A stretch of DNA of 40,287 nucleotides, taken from positions 1-40,287 of the forward strand of contig DAOVRZ010000045.1 of NCBI GenBank assembly GCA_030627905.1, given 5' to 3'. Of the stretch, positions 17,263-26,464 are shown piece after piece. This DNA is from JAGMES01 sp023128035. Lineage in GTDB: Bacteria > Bacillota > Halanaerobiia > DY22613. The notes under the pieces are model-generated. The model was given only the letters and a program-made list of their open reading frames with translations, was not told the DNA's origin and ran no database searches. Positions within the stretch are counted from its first letter, which is position 1; each line of letters starts with the position of its first letter. A program made the translations under genes and the position numbers.

Positions 17263-18879
17263 TTAAAACATACAACTTTTTTTCAATCGTTCCATCAATG
17301 CTTTTTTATCAACTTCATTCATTGGCCCATCGAATTTTTCTCTCAGGATAGCGTTAAACATTTTGACAAACTCAGTAAATTGTTCAACACTCATTCCATG
17401 TCCCAACAGGTTAGGAATAATCCAAAAATCAAAGTTATACTGTTCAAGCCAGATAGAATTCTTTACAGATAAAAAGATTTTATCAATCCATTCACTGGCC
17501 TGCTTGGAATTCATGGTGAAATGACTCCATTCAAAACTCTGACCAGTGATCTTATATTTATCTTTATACTGGAAAATTGGAGTAACTGGATCACAATACC
17601 ACATCTGTACCCGATAAAAAGTAGGTTTTGTTTCTTCAATAAAATCAATTGTCTGTTGAACTGTTTCATCTGTTTCACCAGGAAAACCTGCTATAAATGA
17701 AGCAAAACTTAATATACCTGCTTCGTTTAATAAAGCAATTCCTTCTTTATACTTATGAATAGTTGCATGTTTGTTCATTTTTTCTAATACTTCTGGACTT
17801 CCTGATTCGATTCCTAAAAATACTCCTTTACAACCACTATCTTTCATTAGTTGAACTGTTTCTTCATCCATATGCTGACAGCGTAGATAAGAGAACCAGT
17901 TAAAATCATACTCATTCCGAATCATCATTTTACAGATTTCTTTAAAACGATCAAGAGGTACATTAAATGTATCATCTATAAAAGCAATATTTTTAACTGT
18001 TCCAAGACTTTTAATGTAATTCAATTCTTTCTCAACTGTTTCAACAGATGTATATGTATAATTACCAGCTCTGATTGGGTAACCACAAAAAGCACAGCTA
18101 TATGCACACCCTCTAGCAGTTCGTAACTGAACTGTTCGCCCAATACGTGAAGAATCAAAGATACTCCAATCAATCACATTCTCATCTAAGTTATTATCCT
18201 CAAACGAGGTTGATGTTGTAACGAAACCCTTACCTTTTTTATATGTTATGTTTTCAATATCATCAAAAGATTTTTTATTAATATAAGCATCAACAATTCG
18301 ATATAGAGCATATTCACCTTGTGAACTATTTACATAAAAATCTCCACCAATAGATTTCAATAAAAATTCTAAAGTAATCTCGTCATTTACAACGAATTGA
18401 TTTCCAACAAATGGCCCACCAATGATTATCTTTGCTTTGGAGTTATGTTTCTTAATAAAAGAAATAATCTCAATTAAAGGCATCGGAGAGACATAAAATG
18501 TAGTTGTAATCGCAATGGTTTTAACATCTTGTTTCAAAAGAGATGCTAATTTATCCTTTTCTAATTGAAATACATTGACATAACCTGTTTTAAATCCCCG
18601 TTTTTCAAGGTAACTACTGAGGTATGCTACTGCTAAACTTAATGGTTCTGCGCAGTTTAAATTACTGTCCTTTCCAGTTACTCTTTTTCTAAATTCATTT
18701 AATAATCCCACAGGCGGATATTTTTTATTTTCTAATTCAATGAAGTTTAGGTTTAAATCTTTGTATGCTCCAGAATTCTGGCCCATGCTTCGCAAAACTG
18801 CTTCATATTGATTAAAATCTGGTTCATTGTACCCAATTAATAGACAATCAATTGATCTATTTGTTTCTTTAGCTTGCAT
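17263..18879 (-). CDS. B12-binding radical SAM protein, PhpK-like
   Basis: A 538-aa protein. The N-terminal ~200 residues form a Rossmann-like cobalamin-binding region (ITTTFYVSPMPLIEIISF ... IIIGGPFVGNQ). The radical SAM core begins at CAYSCAFC (Cys258, Cys262, Cys265), and a C-terminal domain follows. The opening DCLLIGYNEPDF and SGAYKDLNLNF match, from memory, the family containing PhpK, the P-methyltransferase of phosphinothricin biosynthesis. Members are often tied to peptide or natural-product loci and methylate unactivated carbon or phosphorus. Here no biosynthetic genes adjoin it, so the substrate is unknown. A GGGGG site lies ~10 nt before the ATG. A general B12 radical SAM methylase is the fallback call. 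Confidence 0.7.
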   Translation of the reverse strand: MQAKETNRSIDCLLIGYNEPDFNQYEAVLRSMGQNSGAYKDLNLNFIELENKKYPPVGLLNEFRKRVTGKDSNLNCAEPLSLAVAYLSSYLEKRGFKTGYVNVFQLEKDKLASLLKQDVKTIAITTTFYVSPMPLIEIISFIKKHNSKAKIIIGGPFVGNQFVVNDEITLEFLLKSIGGDFYVNSSQGEYALYRIVDAYINKKSFDDIENITYKKGKGFVTTSTSFEDNNLDENVIDWSIFDSSRIGRTVQLRTARGCAYSCAFCGYPIRAGNYTYTSVETVEKELNYIKSLGTVKNIAFIDDTFNVPLDRFKEICKMMIRNEYDFNWFSYLRCQHMDEETVQLMKDSGCKGVFLGIESGSPEVLEKMNKHATIHKYKEGIALLNEAGILSFASFIAGFPGETDETVQQTIDFIEETKPTFYRVQMWYCDPVTPIFQYKDKYKITGQSFEWSHFTMNSKQASEWIDKIFLSVKNSIWLEQYNFDFWIIPNLLGHGMSVEQFTEFVKMFNAILREKFDGPMNEVDKKALMERLKKSCMF

Positions 18880-19046
18880 TCTACATTTTCCCCCTTTTCG
18901 TAATCATAAAGTTTAAATTTTGAGCACATCACACTATTATCCCTGTGGATACTCTTCAAGATCTCTTTTGTATTATTATATTTTCTATTATAATTTTACC
19001 ATTATAGCCAACTTTTTTCAAGTATTAATATCTATAAATTCTCAAA

Positions 19047-19080
19047 TAAAAAAAAACAAGCAACCCCGTCGGTCACTTGT
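19047..19080 (-). terminator. Intrinsic terminator of miaB
   Basis: Minus-strand ACAAGTGACC pairs with GGTTGCTTGT (two G-T pairs) and runs into a T9 tract at 19055-19047. Confidence 0.8.
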
Positions 19081-19090
19081 CTTATGCTTT

Positions 19091-20422
19091 TTACACAATT
19101 TCACCATAAAGATTCCAACTCTGCACCTTAGTAATCTTTACATTAATATACTTCCCAGTCAAATCCTCATCACCTTTTTCAAAGAGAACTATTTTATTAG
19201 TCCGAGTACGTCCTTGAAAACGCTGGGCATTACTTTTGCTCTCACCTCCAACGAGAACCTCAACAACTTGATCCTGAAATTTTTGATTTTGTTTTAAACT
19301 CTTTTTAGCCTGTAAATCCATCAATCTTTGTAATCTTTCTTTTTTCACTTCTTCTAAGACCTGTTCTTCATATTTAGCAGCAGGCGTCCCGGTACGACGT
19401 GAATATAAGAAAGTATAGGCAGCATCAAATTCAATCATATCCATTATTTTCATTGTTTCATTGAAATCTTCTTCTGTTTCACCAGGGAAACCAACAATAA
19501 TGTCTGTGGAAATACTAGCATTTGGTACAGCATTTCTTATCTTTTTTACAAGATTTAAATATTGTTCCTGTGTATAACCCCGTTTCATCTGTTTCAAAAT
19601 TCGATCTGAACCTGATTGAATTGGTAGATGAAAATGCTCACAAACTTTCTTACTCTCCTGAATTGTCTCAATTAACTTATCAGAAAAATCCCTTGGATGA
19701 GAAGTCATATATCGTATCCGCATTAATCCATCGATCTTATCCAGTTCTTTAAGCAAATCAGCAAAGTCAACTTTCTCCTCTTTAGAGTCTTTTCCATAAG
19801 AATTAACATTTTGTCCTAAGAGAGTAATTTCAGTCACTCCATCATCCACCAATCTGTTAACTTCAGCGATAATACTTTCCATAGAACGACTGCGCTCCCG
19901 ACCACGAACATAAGGGACTATACAATATGTGCAGAAATTATTACAACCTAAGATAATTGAAACCCATGCTGAAAAAGCTGATTTACGTTCAGATGGTAAT
20001 TCGGGAATAAGTTCTCTCCCTTCATTCCAAACATCAATCACTCTACTTCTGTCTGCTTGTACTTTTGAAATTAGCTCACCTAAAGTATGAATATTATGAG
20101 TTCCAAAGATTAAATCTACATGAGGATATTTCCTCTTTAATTCTTCAACCACATTTTCTTGCTGCATCATACAACCTGCTATTCCAATAATCATCTCTGG
20201 ATTTTTACGTTTAATTGATTTTAATTCTCCAACTTTACCATACACCTTTAACTCAGCATTTTCTCGAATACAACATGTATTAAGAAGAACGATATCTGCA
20301 TTTGCATAATTATCATTATATGTATAACCTAGCTCACGCAATTGTCCTGCTAATCTTTCAGAATCATGCTCATTCATCTGGCAGCCATATGTAATAATAT
20401 GATAAGTACCCTTCGTTGTCAT
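19091..20422 (-). CDS. miaB: tRNA-2-methylthio-N6-dimethylallyladenosine synthase
   Basis: A 443-aa methylthiotransferase. The UPF0004 domain carries the auxiliary cluster cysteines Cys14, Cys50 and Cys84; the radical SAM motif is Cys160, Cys164 and Cys167 in GCNNFCTYC, followed by IVPYVRGRERS. A C-terminal TRAM domain follows (residues ~378-443). It adds the methylthio group at C2 of i6A37, completing the modification begun by MiaA. RGRERS and the conserved QNVNSYGKD support MiaB over MtaB or RimO. A consensus-like promoter lies upstream and a terminator downstream. Confidence 0.97.
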   Translation of the reverse strand: MTTKGTYHIITYGCQMNEHDSERLAGQLRELGYTYNDNYANADIVLLNTCCIRENAELKVYGKVGELKSIKRKNPEMIIGIAGCMMQQENVVEELKRKYPHVDLIFGTHNIHTLGELISKVQADRSRVIDVWNEGRELIPELPSERKSAFSAWVSIILGCNNFCTYCIVPYVRGRERSRSMESIIAEVNRLVDDGVTEITLLGQNVNSYGKDSKEEKVDFADLLKELDKIDGLMRIRYMTSHPRDFSDKLIETIQESKKVCEHFHLPIQSGSDRILKQMKRGYTQEQYLNLVKKIRNAVPNASISTDIIVGFPGETEEDFNETMKIMDMIEFDAAYTFLYSRRTGTPAAKYEEQVLEEVKKERLQRLMDLQAKKSLKQNQKFQDQVVEVLVGGESKSNAQRFQGRTRTNKIVLFEKGDEDLTGKYINVKITKVQSWNLYGEIV

Positions 20423-20510
20423 AAAAATTGCCTCCCTAAAAATTTGCTTTTCTTAGTTTACCCTTTTCCAAAAAATGAAATTCAATATCATTTATCAGTA
20501 GTCATTTTTT

Positions 20511-20539
20511 ATTGTACAACAAAATCAAAAAAAAGACAA
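20511..20539 (-). promoter_or_regulatory. Promoter of miaB
   Basis: Minus-strand TTGTCT (20539-20534), a 17-bp spacer and TACAAT (20516-20511), about 90 bp before the miaB start. Confidence 0.6.
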
Positions 20540-20568
20540 TCTTATACTCAAAATTCTTTCAATTATAA

Positions 20569-20603
20569 CAAGAATAAGCGACTCTTAAAGTCGCCTATTC
20601 TTG
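20569..20603. terminator. Terminator at the end of the ABC importer operon
   Basis: A 15-bp stem with one mismatch (CAAGAATAAGCGACT against AGTCGCCTATTCTTG). The T-run is better on the plus strand than the minus, but the position just after the 127-aa gene fits the operon end. Confidence 0.6.
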
Positions 20604-20616
20604 TTTTTAAAAATCA

Positions 20617-21000
20617 TCAATTTTTCTCTTTTATAATCCATTCTTTTGCCTCATTAATCATTGCAGGAATATTAATGGTTACTTTTACTTCACTTGGTTT
20701 TAACCTAAACTTCATCTCATATTTCTTTCCCGTCAACTCTTTTCCGTCAATCTCTTCCACAACAACTTTATGCCCTAAACCTGGGATTTTTGCCACTTTT
20801 CTCTTGCCTTTTTTCACATCGCCTACTTCATCTCCATCAATCCATACCCGATAAGTAGTCGTAGCACTATAAGTAATATCTGCAATCGTAAAATCTTTGT
20901 TATCTACATATATTTTATGCTCTTTGCCAATGGAATAAAGGAAAACCCCGAAAATGATCAGTAAAACAACTAGACTAATTCTGATTATTTTTCTTTTCAA
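20617..21000 (-). CDS. Membrane-anchored small protein of the DUF3798 transporter operon
   Basis: A 127-aa protein with one N-terminal transmembrane segment (residues ~6-25) and a basic start, then a beta-rich extracytoplasmic domain (for example TTTYRVWIDGDEVGDVKKGK). I do not recognise a family with certainty. It is the last gene of the importer operon, and its TTG start overlaps the upstream permease stop (TTGA), with a G-rich ribosome binding site. Tight coupling suggests an accessory role in that transporter, but this is inference from position. Confidence 0.8.
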   Translation of the reverse strand: MKRKIIRISLVVLLIIFGVFLYSIGKEHKIYVDNKDFTIADITYSATTTYRVWIDGDEVGDVKKGKRKVAKIPGLGHKVVVEEIDGKELTGKKYEMKFRLKPSEVKVTINIPAMINEAKEWIIKEKN

Positions 21001-22166
21001 GATTTATTCCCCCCAATCGAGTTGCCTTGGCTCTGAGCTGTTTTTAAAGCATTTCTATGTGACGCTTGAGCTAATCGACGTGTATTCTCTTTTTCAACAT
21101 GTTTCTTCCAGGCATATAATGCTAGAGAAATTGCGATAATTCCATAGGAAACAAATACTCTAAAGTGTTCACCTAATTGTGCCTCGCCAATCAATTCCTT
21201 TCCAGCCCGTGGTGATACTATAAATACTAGATGGAACAGTGTCGTTCCAATAAAAACATTAGGAATCGTAGCTTTTGCAACAGATGCTCCACCTATTAAC
21301 AAGGCAGCAATTGCAAATGTTCCAATCTGCTCATGACTATTATAGGTATTCACCGTTCCAATATTTTGAAGGAAAATAATCTGCCCATAACAGGCTAGAA
21401 TCGTAGAGATCACTATAGAAATTATTCTTGTTCGCTCAACGTTGATACCTGAATCCCTGGCTACATTCATATCCTGGCCTACTGTACGCATATCCTGACC
21501 AAGTTTTGTCTTTCTAAACCAGACAATGAATACACATAATGCAGCGATTACTAAAAAATTTGCAACAGGTATAGATATACCCCATAGTTTAAATGATAAG
21601 AAGTTATTTAAAACCTGTCTGATTCCCGCAAGATTTATGGCATTTCTAATTCCATATCCTCTTGGTAAAACTATTGCAGGATTTGAAACAGGAATTATAT
21701 TTCCCATTCCATACAATACTACTAATTGATACACACCATTCATGAAGAATCCGAGCATAAGCCCTGTAACCATTTCTCTACCTTTCGCTCGGTTCAAAAC
21801 GATTCCTGCAAAATAACCCAATAAAATTGCTATTGGTGTAGAAATCAACATTGCTAACATCAAACCTGGCATTCCTACTATACTCCAATTTGTGATGAAA
21901 ATTAATCCTAATTGTCCCGCCATTGCTCCAAGAACTATACCAAAATTCATTCCCATACCTGCAATAACAGGTATAAGAAGTGCAAGAACAGTAAAAGAAT
22001 TCCTTGAAAGGCGAGTTACCATCTCATTAATAAGATAATTATTCGAAAATCCAGATAATGGTATCGCAAATATCAAAAAGACAATAAACATTATAGGTAC
22101 AGCATTATTGATCAAAAACCTACCAACTGGGTTCATCGTATTTATTAGATTCTGTTCTTTTTTCAT
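20997..22166 (-). CDS. ABC transporter permease (BMP/ribose-type), second
   Basis: A 389-aa permease of the BPD_transp_2 (LivH/RbsC/PnrA-type) fold with 8-10 hydrophobic segments. The signature DMRTVGQDMNVARDSGINVERTRI follows the central helices, as in nucleoside and ribose importers. The Lys/Arg/Gln-rich C-terminal tail (about residues 350-389) is soluble. Its ATG overlaps the previous permease stop (ATGA). It pairs with the permease at 22163-23209 to form a heterodimeric channel. Confidence 0.9.
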   Translation of the reverse strand: MKKEQNLINTMNPVGRFLINNAVPIMFIVFLIFAIPLSGFSNNYLINEMVTRLSRNSFTVLALLIPVIAGMGMNFGIVLGAMAGQLGLIFITNWSIVGMPGLMLAMLISTPIAILLGYFAGIVLNRAKGREMVTGLMLGFFMNGVYQLVVLYGMGNIIPVSNPAIVLPRGYGIRNAINLAGIRQVLNNFLSFKLWGISIPVANFLVIAALCVFIVWFRKTKLGQDMRTVGQDMNVARDSGINVERTRIISIVISTILACYGQIIFLQNIGTVNTYNSHEQIGTFAIAALLIGGASVAKATIPNVFIGTTLFHLVFIVSPRAGKELIGEAQLGEHFRVFVSYGIIAISLALYAWKKHVEKENTRRLAQASHRNALKTAQSQGNSIGGNKS

Positions 22167-23209
22167 GTTCTCACCTTCACTCTTCTTGTTAAAGCATATA
22201 CTATCATACCATTAGAAACAATGATTCTAATGGTTTCTGACATATCACTCTTTATCACATTATTGATAATAGATGGAGCCATCGTTAAAATTCCCTGGAA
22301 GAGAAATACTCCAATAAGCACGTTTCTTATTGAGACCTTTCCAACTGAGGCTCCGCCAAGTAATATGGCTGCAACCGCTGGAAATGCCATATAAAAAGGA
22401 GCTAAATAAAGTTGGATAAATCCAAAGCTCTGTTGATAAACAATAATTCCAATTCCAGAAATTATAGTAGATAAAATTACTGAAATAATACGCATTTTAT
22501 TTACATTAATTCCGGAAGATTTTGCAAATTTAGGGTTTGAACCTGCTGCAATCATAGACATTCTGGTCTTTGTTTTGAAAAATGCCCAAACTAAAAAACA
22601 TAATAATCCGAAAAACAATATTGTACCAGTTGGAATCGTCAAATGATCGCCAATTTTTATTTGCAAAAAATCATTCAATACGTGAAACCAATATCTTTCA
22701 ACACTGATTGTTGTCCTTAAACCTGAACCCCCGTATGCCCAAATCATACTTTTACTTTTAAATGGAAGAATCAGCCACATTATACACATAAAAGCAACGG
22801 ATGAGAATCCTACATATGTTGCAACAACCATCTCATCACCTTTAACACGATTCAGAAGGAATCCATATAACATACCAAAAATAATTGCAAAAAAGATGGC
22901 TATTCCTATAGCTGTAAATAGTCCCAAAAAGCCTGTAGAATTCAACTCTATGCTACAAACTGCACCAAGCAATCCCGATATTACTCCTAATTGTAAACCA
23001 AAATTTAATCCACAGCCTGATTTTATCATCGGAACCAATGATAAGACTAAAACTCCATTCATGCCAAACCTGATTATTGTATCATGAAAAGAGGTATCTA
23101 AACGAATTCCCACAAAAGGTGCTAATACGAAAAGCATAAGTAAAAATAGACCTATAATCACTCGCGGTAAACCAACATTTTCAACAAATTTTTGGATTCG
23201 TTTACTCAT
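22163..23209 (-). CDS. ABC transporter permease (BMP/ribose-type), first
   Basis: A 348-aa permease homologous to its downstream neighbour, with the loop MIAAGSNPKFAKSSGINVNKMR typical of the fold. About 8-9 transmembrane segments are visible. The ATG at 23209 has AGGTGG 6 nt upstream and overlaps the ATPase stop; an in-frame TTG at 23215 is too close to that site. Together with the second permease and the ATPase it forms a complete importer. Confidence 0.9.
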   Translation of the reverse strand: MSKRIQKFVENVGLPRVIIGLFLLMLFVLAPFVGIRLDTSFHDTIIRFGMNGVLVLSLVPMIKSGCGLNFGLQLGVISGLLGAVCSIELNSTGFLGLFTAIGIAIFFAIIFGMLYGFLLNRVKGDEMVVATYVGFSSVAFMCIMWLILPFKSKSMIWAYGGSGLRTTISVERYWFHVLNDFLQIKIGDHLTIPTGTILFFGLLCFLVWAFFKTKTRMSMIAAGSNPKFAKSSGINVNKMRIISVILSTIISGIGIIVYQQSFGFIQLYLAPFYMAFPAVAAILLGGASVGKVSIRNVLIGVFLFQGILTMAPSIINNVIKSDMSETIRIIVSNGMIVYALTRRVKVRT

Positions 23210-24818
23210 TTGCAACCACCTTCTTTGTTTCAGATGTTTTTCCTAACATAAGTAATCCAAATTCAACCGGTTCCGCAGTTGGAGGCAAGATTCCAACGAT
23301 TTTACCTTCATTCACAATTGCAATCCTGTCAGATATTGATCGGAGTTCTTCAAGCTCAGATGATGTTATAATAATTGTAGTACCGTATTCCTCATTATAA
23401 CGTCGCAAAGTTTCTAATACTAAACTCTTTGCACCAACATCAATACCGCGAGTAGGTTCCGAAACGAACATTATTTCAGGTTTTAAAACAAAAGCTTTTG
23501 CCATACAAACCTTTTGCTGATTTCCTCCAGAGAGTTCACGAACTAATTGTTTTTCATCTACACATTTGATTTTTAAAGTTTCAATATATTCTTTTGAAAC
23601 TTCTGTGAGAGCTTTATCATCACACCATTTAATTAATCCACCGAGTAAAGGCTTAATAAAATCTTCTTTCACTTGCATTGCTGTAAAGACTATATTCCAA
23701 CTTAAAGGTTGATCTAGAAGTAGTCCAACACCTCTTCGATCTTCGGAAACAAAGGCCATTCCTTGTTTTAATACACTCTTTGAATTATTCAACTCGATTG
23801 GATTACCATTAAAAATTACTTTACCTTGTGCTGGATATAGCCCCATAATACCATTTGCAATTCCTAGCTTGCCTTGACCAGTAAGTCCACCGATTCCAAA
23901 AATTTCACCTTTCTTTATCTCTACCGAAATACCATTTACCTGTTCACCAGGCATATCTACCCACAAGTCATTTACTTCTAATATGACTTCTTCAATTTTT
24001 CTCGCTTTATTCGCCTTTAAAATATTCGCAGCCAAATCTCTTCCAACCATCAATTCAGCAATCTCGTTCGGATTTGTCTGGGGAGGAGTTAATTCTTTTT
24101 GAATTTCCCCATCTCTCAAGACAACAATTTTGTCACAACAATCCATTATCTCTTGCAAACGATGAGATATAAAGATAACTGACATTCCTTTATCAGCTAG
24201 TTTTCTAATTGCTTTCAAAACAATATCAGCCTCTGACTCTGTTAGAACAGCTGTTGGTTCATCTAGAACTAATAATTTTGTTGTTTTTCTATCAATTTCC
24301 CGGGCAATTTCAGTAAACTGTCTGTGCCCTACTGGCATTTCATTTACTAACATTTCTGAATGTAGATCTACTTCTAAAGTCTCAATTGCTTTCATAGCAC
24401 GCTGTTTCATTTCCACTCGGTCAAGCACATTGAGACCGTCACCAAATACCTCCGATAAGTAATTATATTTGCTCGGTTCTCTATTCAAAAGAATATTCTC
24501 AGTCGCGGTAAATCCAGGAATCAAAACAAATTCTTGATGAACCATTCCTATTCCTGCTTCCAATGCTTCAAATGGAGAAGCAAAATTAACTTCTGCTCCA
24601 TCAAAAATAATCTTTCCACCAAAACCACCTGTTTCGTGGATGACAGAAAGTCCAAAAAGAATGTTCATCAGTGTTGATTTACCAGCTCCGTTTTCTCCTA
24701 CAAGACCAATAATCTCGCCCGGTTTTATTGTAAGATTCACATTATGAAGGACTTTATTACCATAAAAATCTTTACTGATATTCTCCATTTTTAATAAATA
24801 TTTTTCATTATCATTCAT
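23202..24818 (-). CDS. ABC transporter ATP-binding protein, double domain (MglA/RbsA-type)
   Basis: A 538-aa protein with two fused ATPase domains. Domain 1 has Walker A GENGAGKST (Lys47), Q-loop VHQEF and Walker B LLVLDEPTAVL. Its signature position reads MPVGHRQ rather than LSGGQ, as is usual in this subfamily. Domain 2 has a degenerate Walker A (GGLTGQGK), an intact LSGGNQQK signature and the altered Walker B MFVSEPTRGID. This asymmetry is normal for importers of sugars, nucleosides and BMP-type ligands. The GAGGGTGAT site precedes the ATG. Confidence 0.93.
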   Translation of the reverse strand: MNDNEKYLLKMENISKDFYGNKVLHNVNLTIKPGEIIGLVGENGAGKSTLMNILFGLSVIHETGGFGGKIIFDGAEVNFASPFEALEAGIGMVHQEFVLIPGFTATENILLNREPSKYNYLSEVFGDGLNVLDRVEMKQRAMKAIETLEVDLHSEMLVNEMPVGHRQFTEIAREIDRKTTKLLVLDEPTAVLTESEADIVLKAIRKLADKGMSVIFISHRLQEIMDCCDKIVVLRDGEIQKELTPPQTNPNEIAELMVGRDLAANILKANKARKIEEVILEVNDLWVDMPGEQVNGISVEIKKGEIFGIGGLTGQGKLGIANGIMGLYPAQGKVIFNGNPIELNNSKSVLKQGMAFVSEDRRGVGLLLDQPLSWNIVFTAMQVKEDFIKPLLGGLIKWCDDKALTEVSKEYIETLKIKCVDEKQLVRELSGGNQQKVCMAKAFVLKPEIMFVSEPTRGIDVGAKSLVLETLRRYNEEYGTTIIITSSELEELRSISDRIAIVNEGKIVGILPPTAEPVEFGLLMLGKTSETKKVVANE

Positions 24819-24846
24819 TTGATCACCCTCAATCTTAATAAACGCT

Positions 24847-24878
24847 TAAAAATGGGGGAGGCAAATTTACCTCCCCCC
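24847..24878 (-). terminator. Intra-operon terminator after the binding-protein gene
   Basis: Minus-strand GGGGGGAGG pairs with CCTCCCCC and is followed by ATTTTT. It sits between the binding-protein gene and the ATPase gene. Partial termination here would give the usual excess of binding protein over membrane components. Confidence 0.75.
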
Positions 24879-24907
24879 TATTAATGCCGATGTAATAACT
24901 ATGTAGA

Positions 24908-26098
24908 TTATTTGCCTATTTCTTTATCAAAATATTTCTCAGGAACTTCTAAATCGGTCATATTTAAGAAACCTTTGCCGAACACATATGTATCTTGATA
25001 GACGAGGAAGTAATTTTCTCTTTCTACATCATCAGCATCAATATATAGACTTGCGTTCCAGCCAGCACCTGGAGTGTATTTAACAAATGCATCCATAATA
25101 TCATCTTTTTCTAATAATTCAGAATTACCTTCGACAACTCTCTTAGCATGCTCTACTAAAGCTGCAGTGGTTGTAAAACCAAATGAGTAAGCCCAGGTTC
25201 CCATACGACCAGCGCCACCCTTTTCAACAACTTTAGCTTCAACTTTTTTCAAAATATTTGGCCAATTACCCTTATCAGATTCATCAAACTCAATACCTAA
25301 AGCACCTGGATAACCCATTGTTGGTGATGGAAGATCAGCTTCAACAAAATATCCACCTAAGTCAGCAACTCTCTTTAAAAGTGGTTCGGTATGAGCATCA
25401 TTTGTACAGAAGAAAGCAGTTTTATCACCATAAGACTCTAACCATGCAGGAACTTTCTCAAGAATAAATTGCTGTGCGCCTGCAACACCAATATCACTAA
25501 CAGGGTCTGGAGAACCCATATCAACAAATTCCATACCAAGATCTTTACAAGCTTCAGCCATAATATCTCTTCTTCTGGAAAGAAGCTCATAGCTCATATG
25601 TCTTGGGAATGAAATATGCATAAATGTATCTGCACCTAATTTTTTCGCAGCTGCAATAATCAGATAGCCACGTGCAATATTATCAGGATTTACAGCAAGA
25701 TCGGAAACGTCAGCAACCATTACTGGATCTTCAGCAGGACTTCCTGTCAATAAAATAATATCAGGTCTCATCTCACGAATTCTTCTAAAAGCTTCTACTG
25801 TTCCTGGAACGCCCTGATTAACAACAATTGCCTTCATTAATGGATCATCAGCAAGACCCACGATTTGAGCGATTGTGGTTTCCATCTCCTGCATAAAATT
25901 ATCTGGATAAGTCAAATGTGTAATCATACCACCCTTAGAAGCATCACCATATTCTTTAATTGCTTGTTCTGCTCCTCTAAGATCATCTTCACTTTGAGAA
26001 ACTGTACCTGTAACAACCCCAATGTGGAACGGAGCATCTGCTAATGCAGAAGTAGTAAATAAACCTAATAACAACAATACCAATAAAACTTTTTTCAT
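24908..26098 (-). CDS. DUF3798-family periplasmic binding protein
   Basis: A 396-aa exported protein. The signal peptide ends TTSALA before DAPFHIG, with no lipobox cysteine, so it is probably soluble in a periplasm. The fold is of the type I periplasmic-binding class (IGVVTG opening; NQGVPGTVEAFRRI; ILLTGSPAEDP). I match it by eye to Pfam DUF3798 (PF12683), whose ligand is unknown to me. GAGGATATG precedes the ATG. It is the first gene of a five-gene importer operon and likely sets its specificity. A TGC-TATAAA extended -10 lies at about 26127-26135 on the minus strand. Confidence 0.85.
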   Translation of the reverse strand: MKKVLLVLLLLGLFTTSALADAPFHIGVVTGTVSQSEDDLRGAEQAIKEYGDASKGGMITHLTYPDNFMQEMETTIAQIVGLADDPLMKAIVVNQGVPGTVEAFRRIREMRPDIILLTGSPAEDPVMVADVSDLAVNPDNIARGYLIIAAAKKLGADTFMHISFPRHMSYELLSRRRDIMAEACKDLGMEFVDMGSPDPVSDIGVAGAQQFILEKVPAWLESYGDKTAFFCTNDAHTEPLLKRVADLGGYFVEADLPSPTMGYPGALGIEFDESDKGNWPNILKKVEAKVVEKGGAGRMGTWAYSFGFTTTAALVEHAKRVVEGNSELLEKDDIMDAFVKYTPGAGWNASLYIDADDVERENYFLVYQDTYVFGKGFLNMTDLEVPEKYFDKEIGK

Positions 26099-26358
26099 TC
26101 ACATATCCTCCTTATTAAATATATTTTATAGCACTTTCTATATTTTTTATGTTTTATATAAAAAATATATGAATTGACTATAAACTTTTATTAACTAAAC
26201 AAATTTATAAAATATTATAGATTATATTTTTTCCTATTGGATGGCTTTCTTAAATAGTTCTGCATTGATACTCATTTTCCTGCTTCACTTGTTATAAAAT
26301 TTATTTTACTGGAGTACATGTTATACATATTCATAATTACATTTAGTTATTACTTATT
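26099..26358 (-). other. AT-rich upstream region of the importer operon
   Basis: No gene is seen. The first ~60 bp hold the ribosome binding site and a likely extended -10 (TGCTATAAA) of the binding-protein gene. The rest is AT-rich with stops in all frames and no clear operator palindrome. Confidence 0.5.
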
Positions 26359-26434
26359 GTCCAAAAAAGGATGGCAAAATTAAGTTACATCTGGAATATC
26401 CTACGTAACTTAATTTTGCCATCCTTTTTTGGAC
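26359..26434. repeat. Perfect 30-bp inverted repeat
   Basis: The arms at 26359-26388 and 26405-26434 are perfect 30-bp reverse complements (outer end GTCCAAAAAAGGATGGC) around a 16-nt loop. Each arm contains an A6/T6 tract so placed that on either strand the inner stem is followed by T6, the layout of a bidirectional terminator. It lies just after the AI-2E-family gene. The length and perfection of the stem also fit a small mobile palindrome, but I see no target duplication. Confidence 0.85.
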
Positions 26435-26464
26435 ATGACTCGAAATTATGTCCGCCCGATTCAA

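Noticed and set aside
18920..19297. A 125-codon plus-strand frame
   Set aside because: It overlaps the miaB terminator and 3' end on the other strand; the low-complexity Tyr/Phe/Ile-rich text is typical of antisense AT-rich DNA.
20366..20854. A 162-codon plus-strand frame
   Set aside because: It is antisense to the start of miaB and the 127-aa gene and crosses their terminator and promoter; composition is unlike a protein.
24854..24878. Riboswitch between the binding-protein and ATPase genes
   Set aside because: Only a simple G-rich/C-rich hairpin with a T-run is present in 89 nt; there is no room for an aptamer, so it is an intra-operon terminator.
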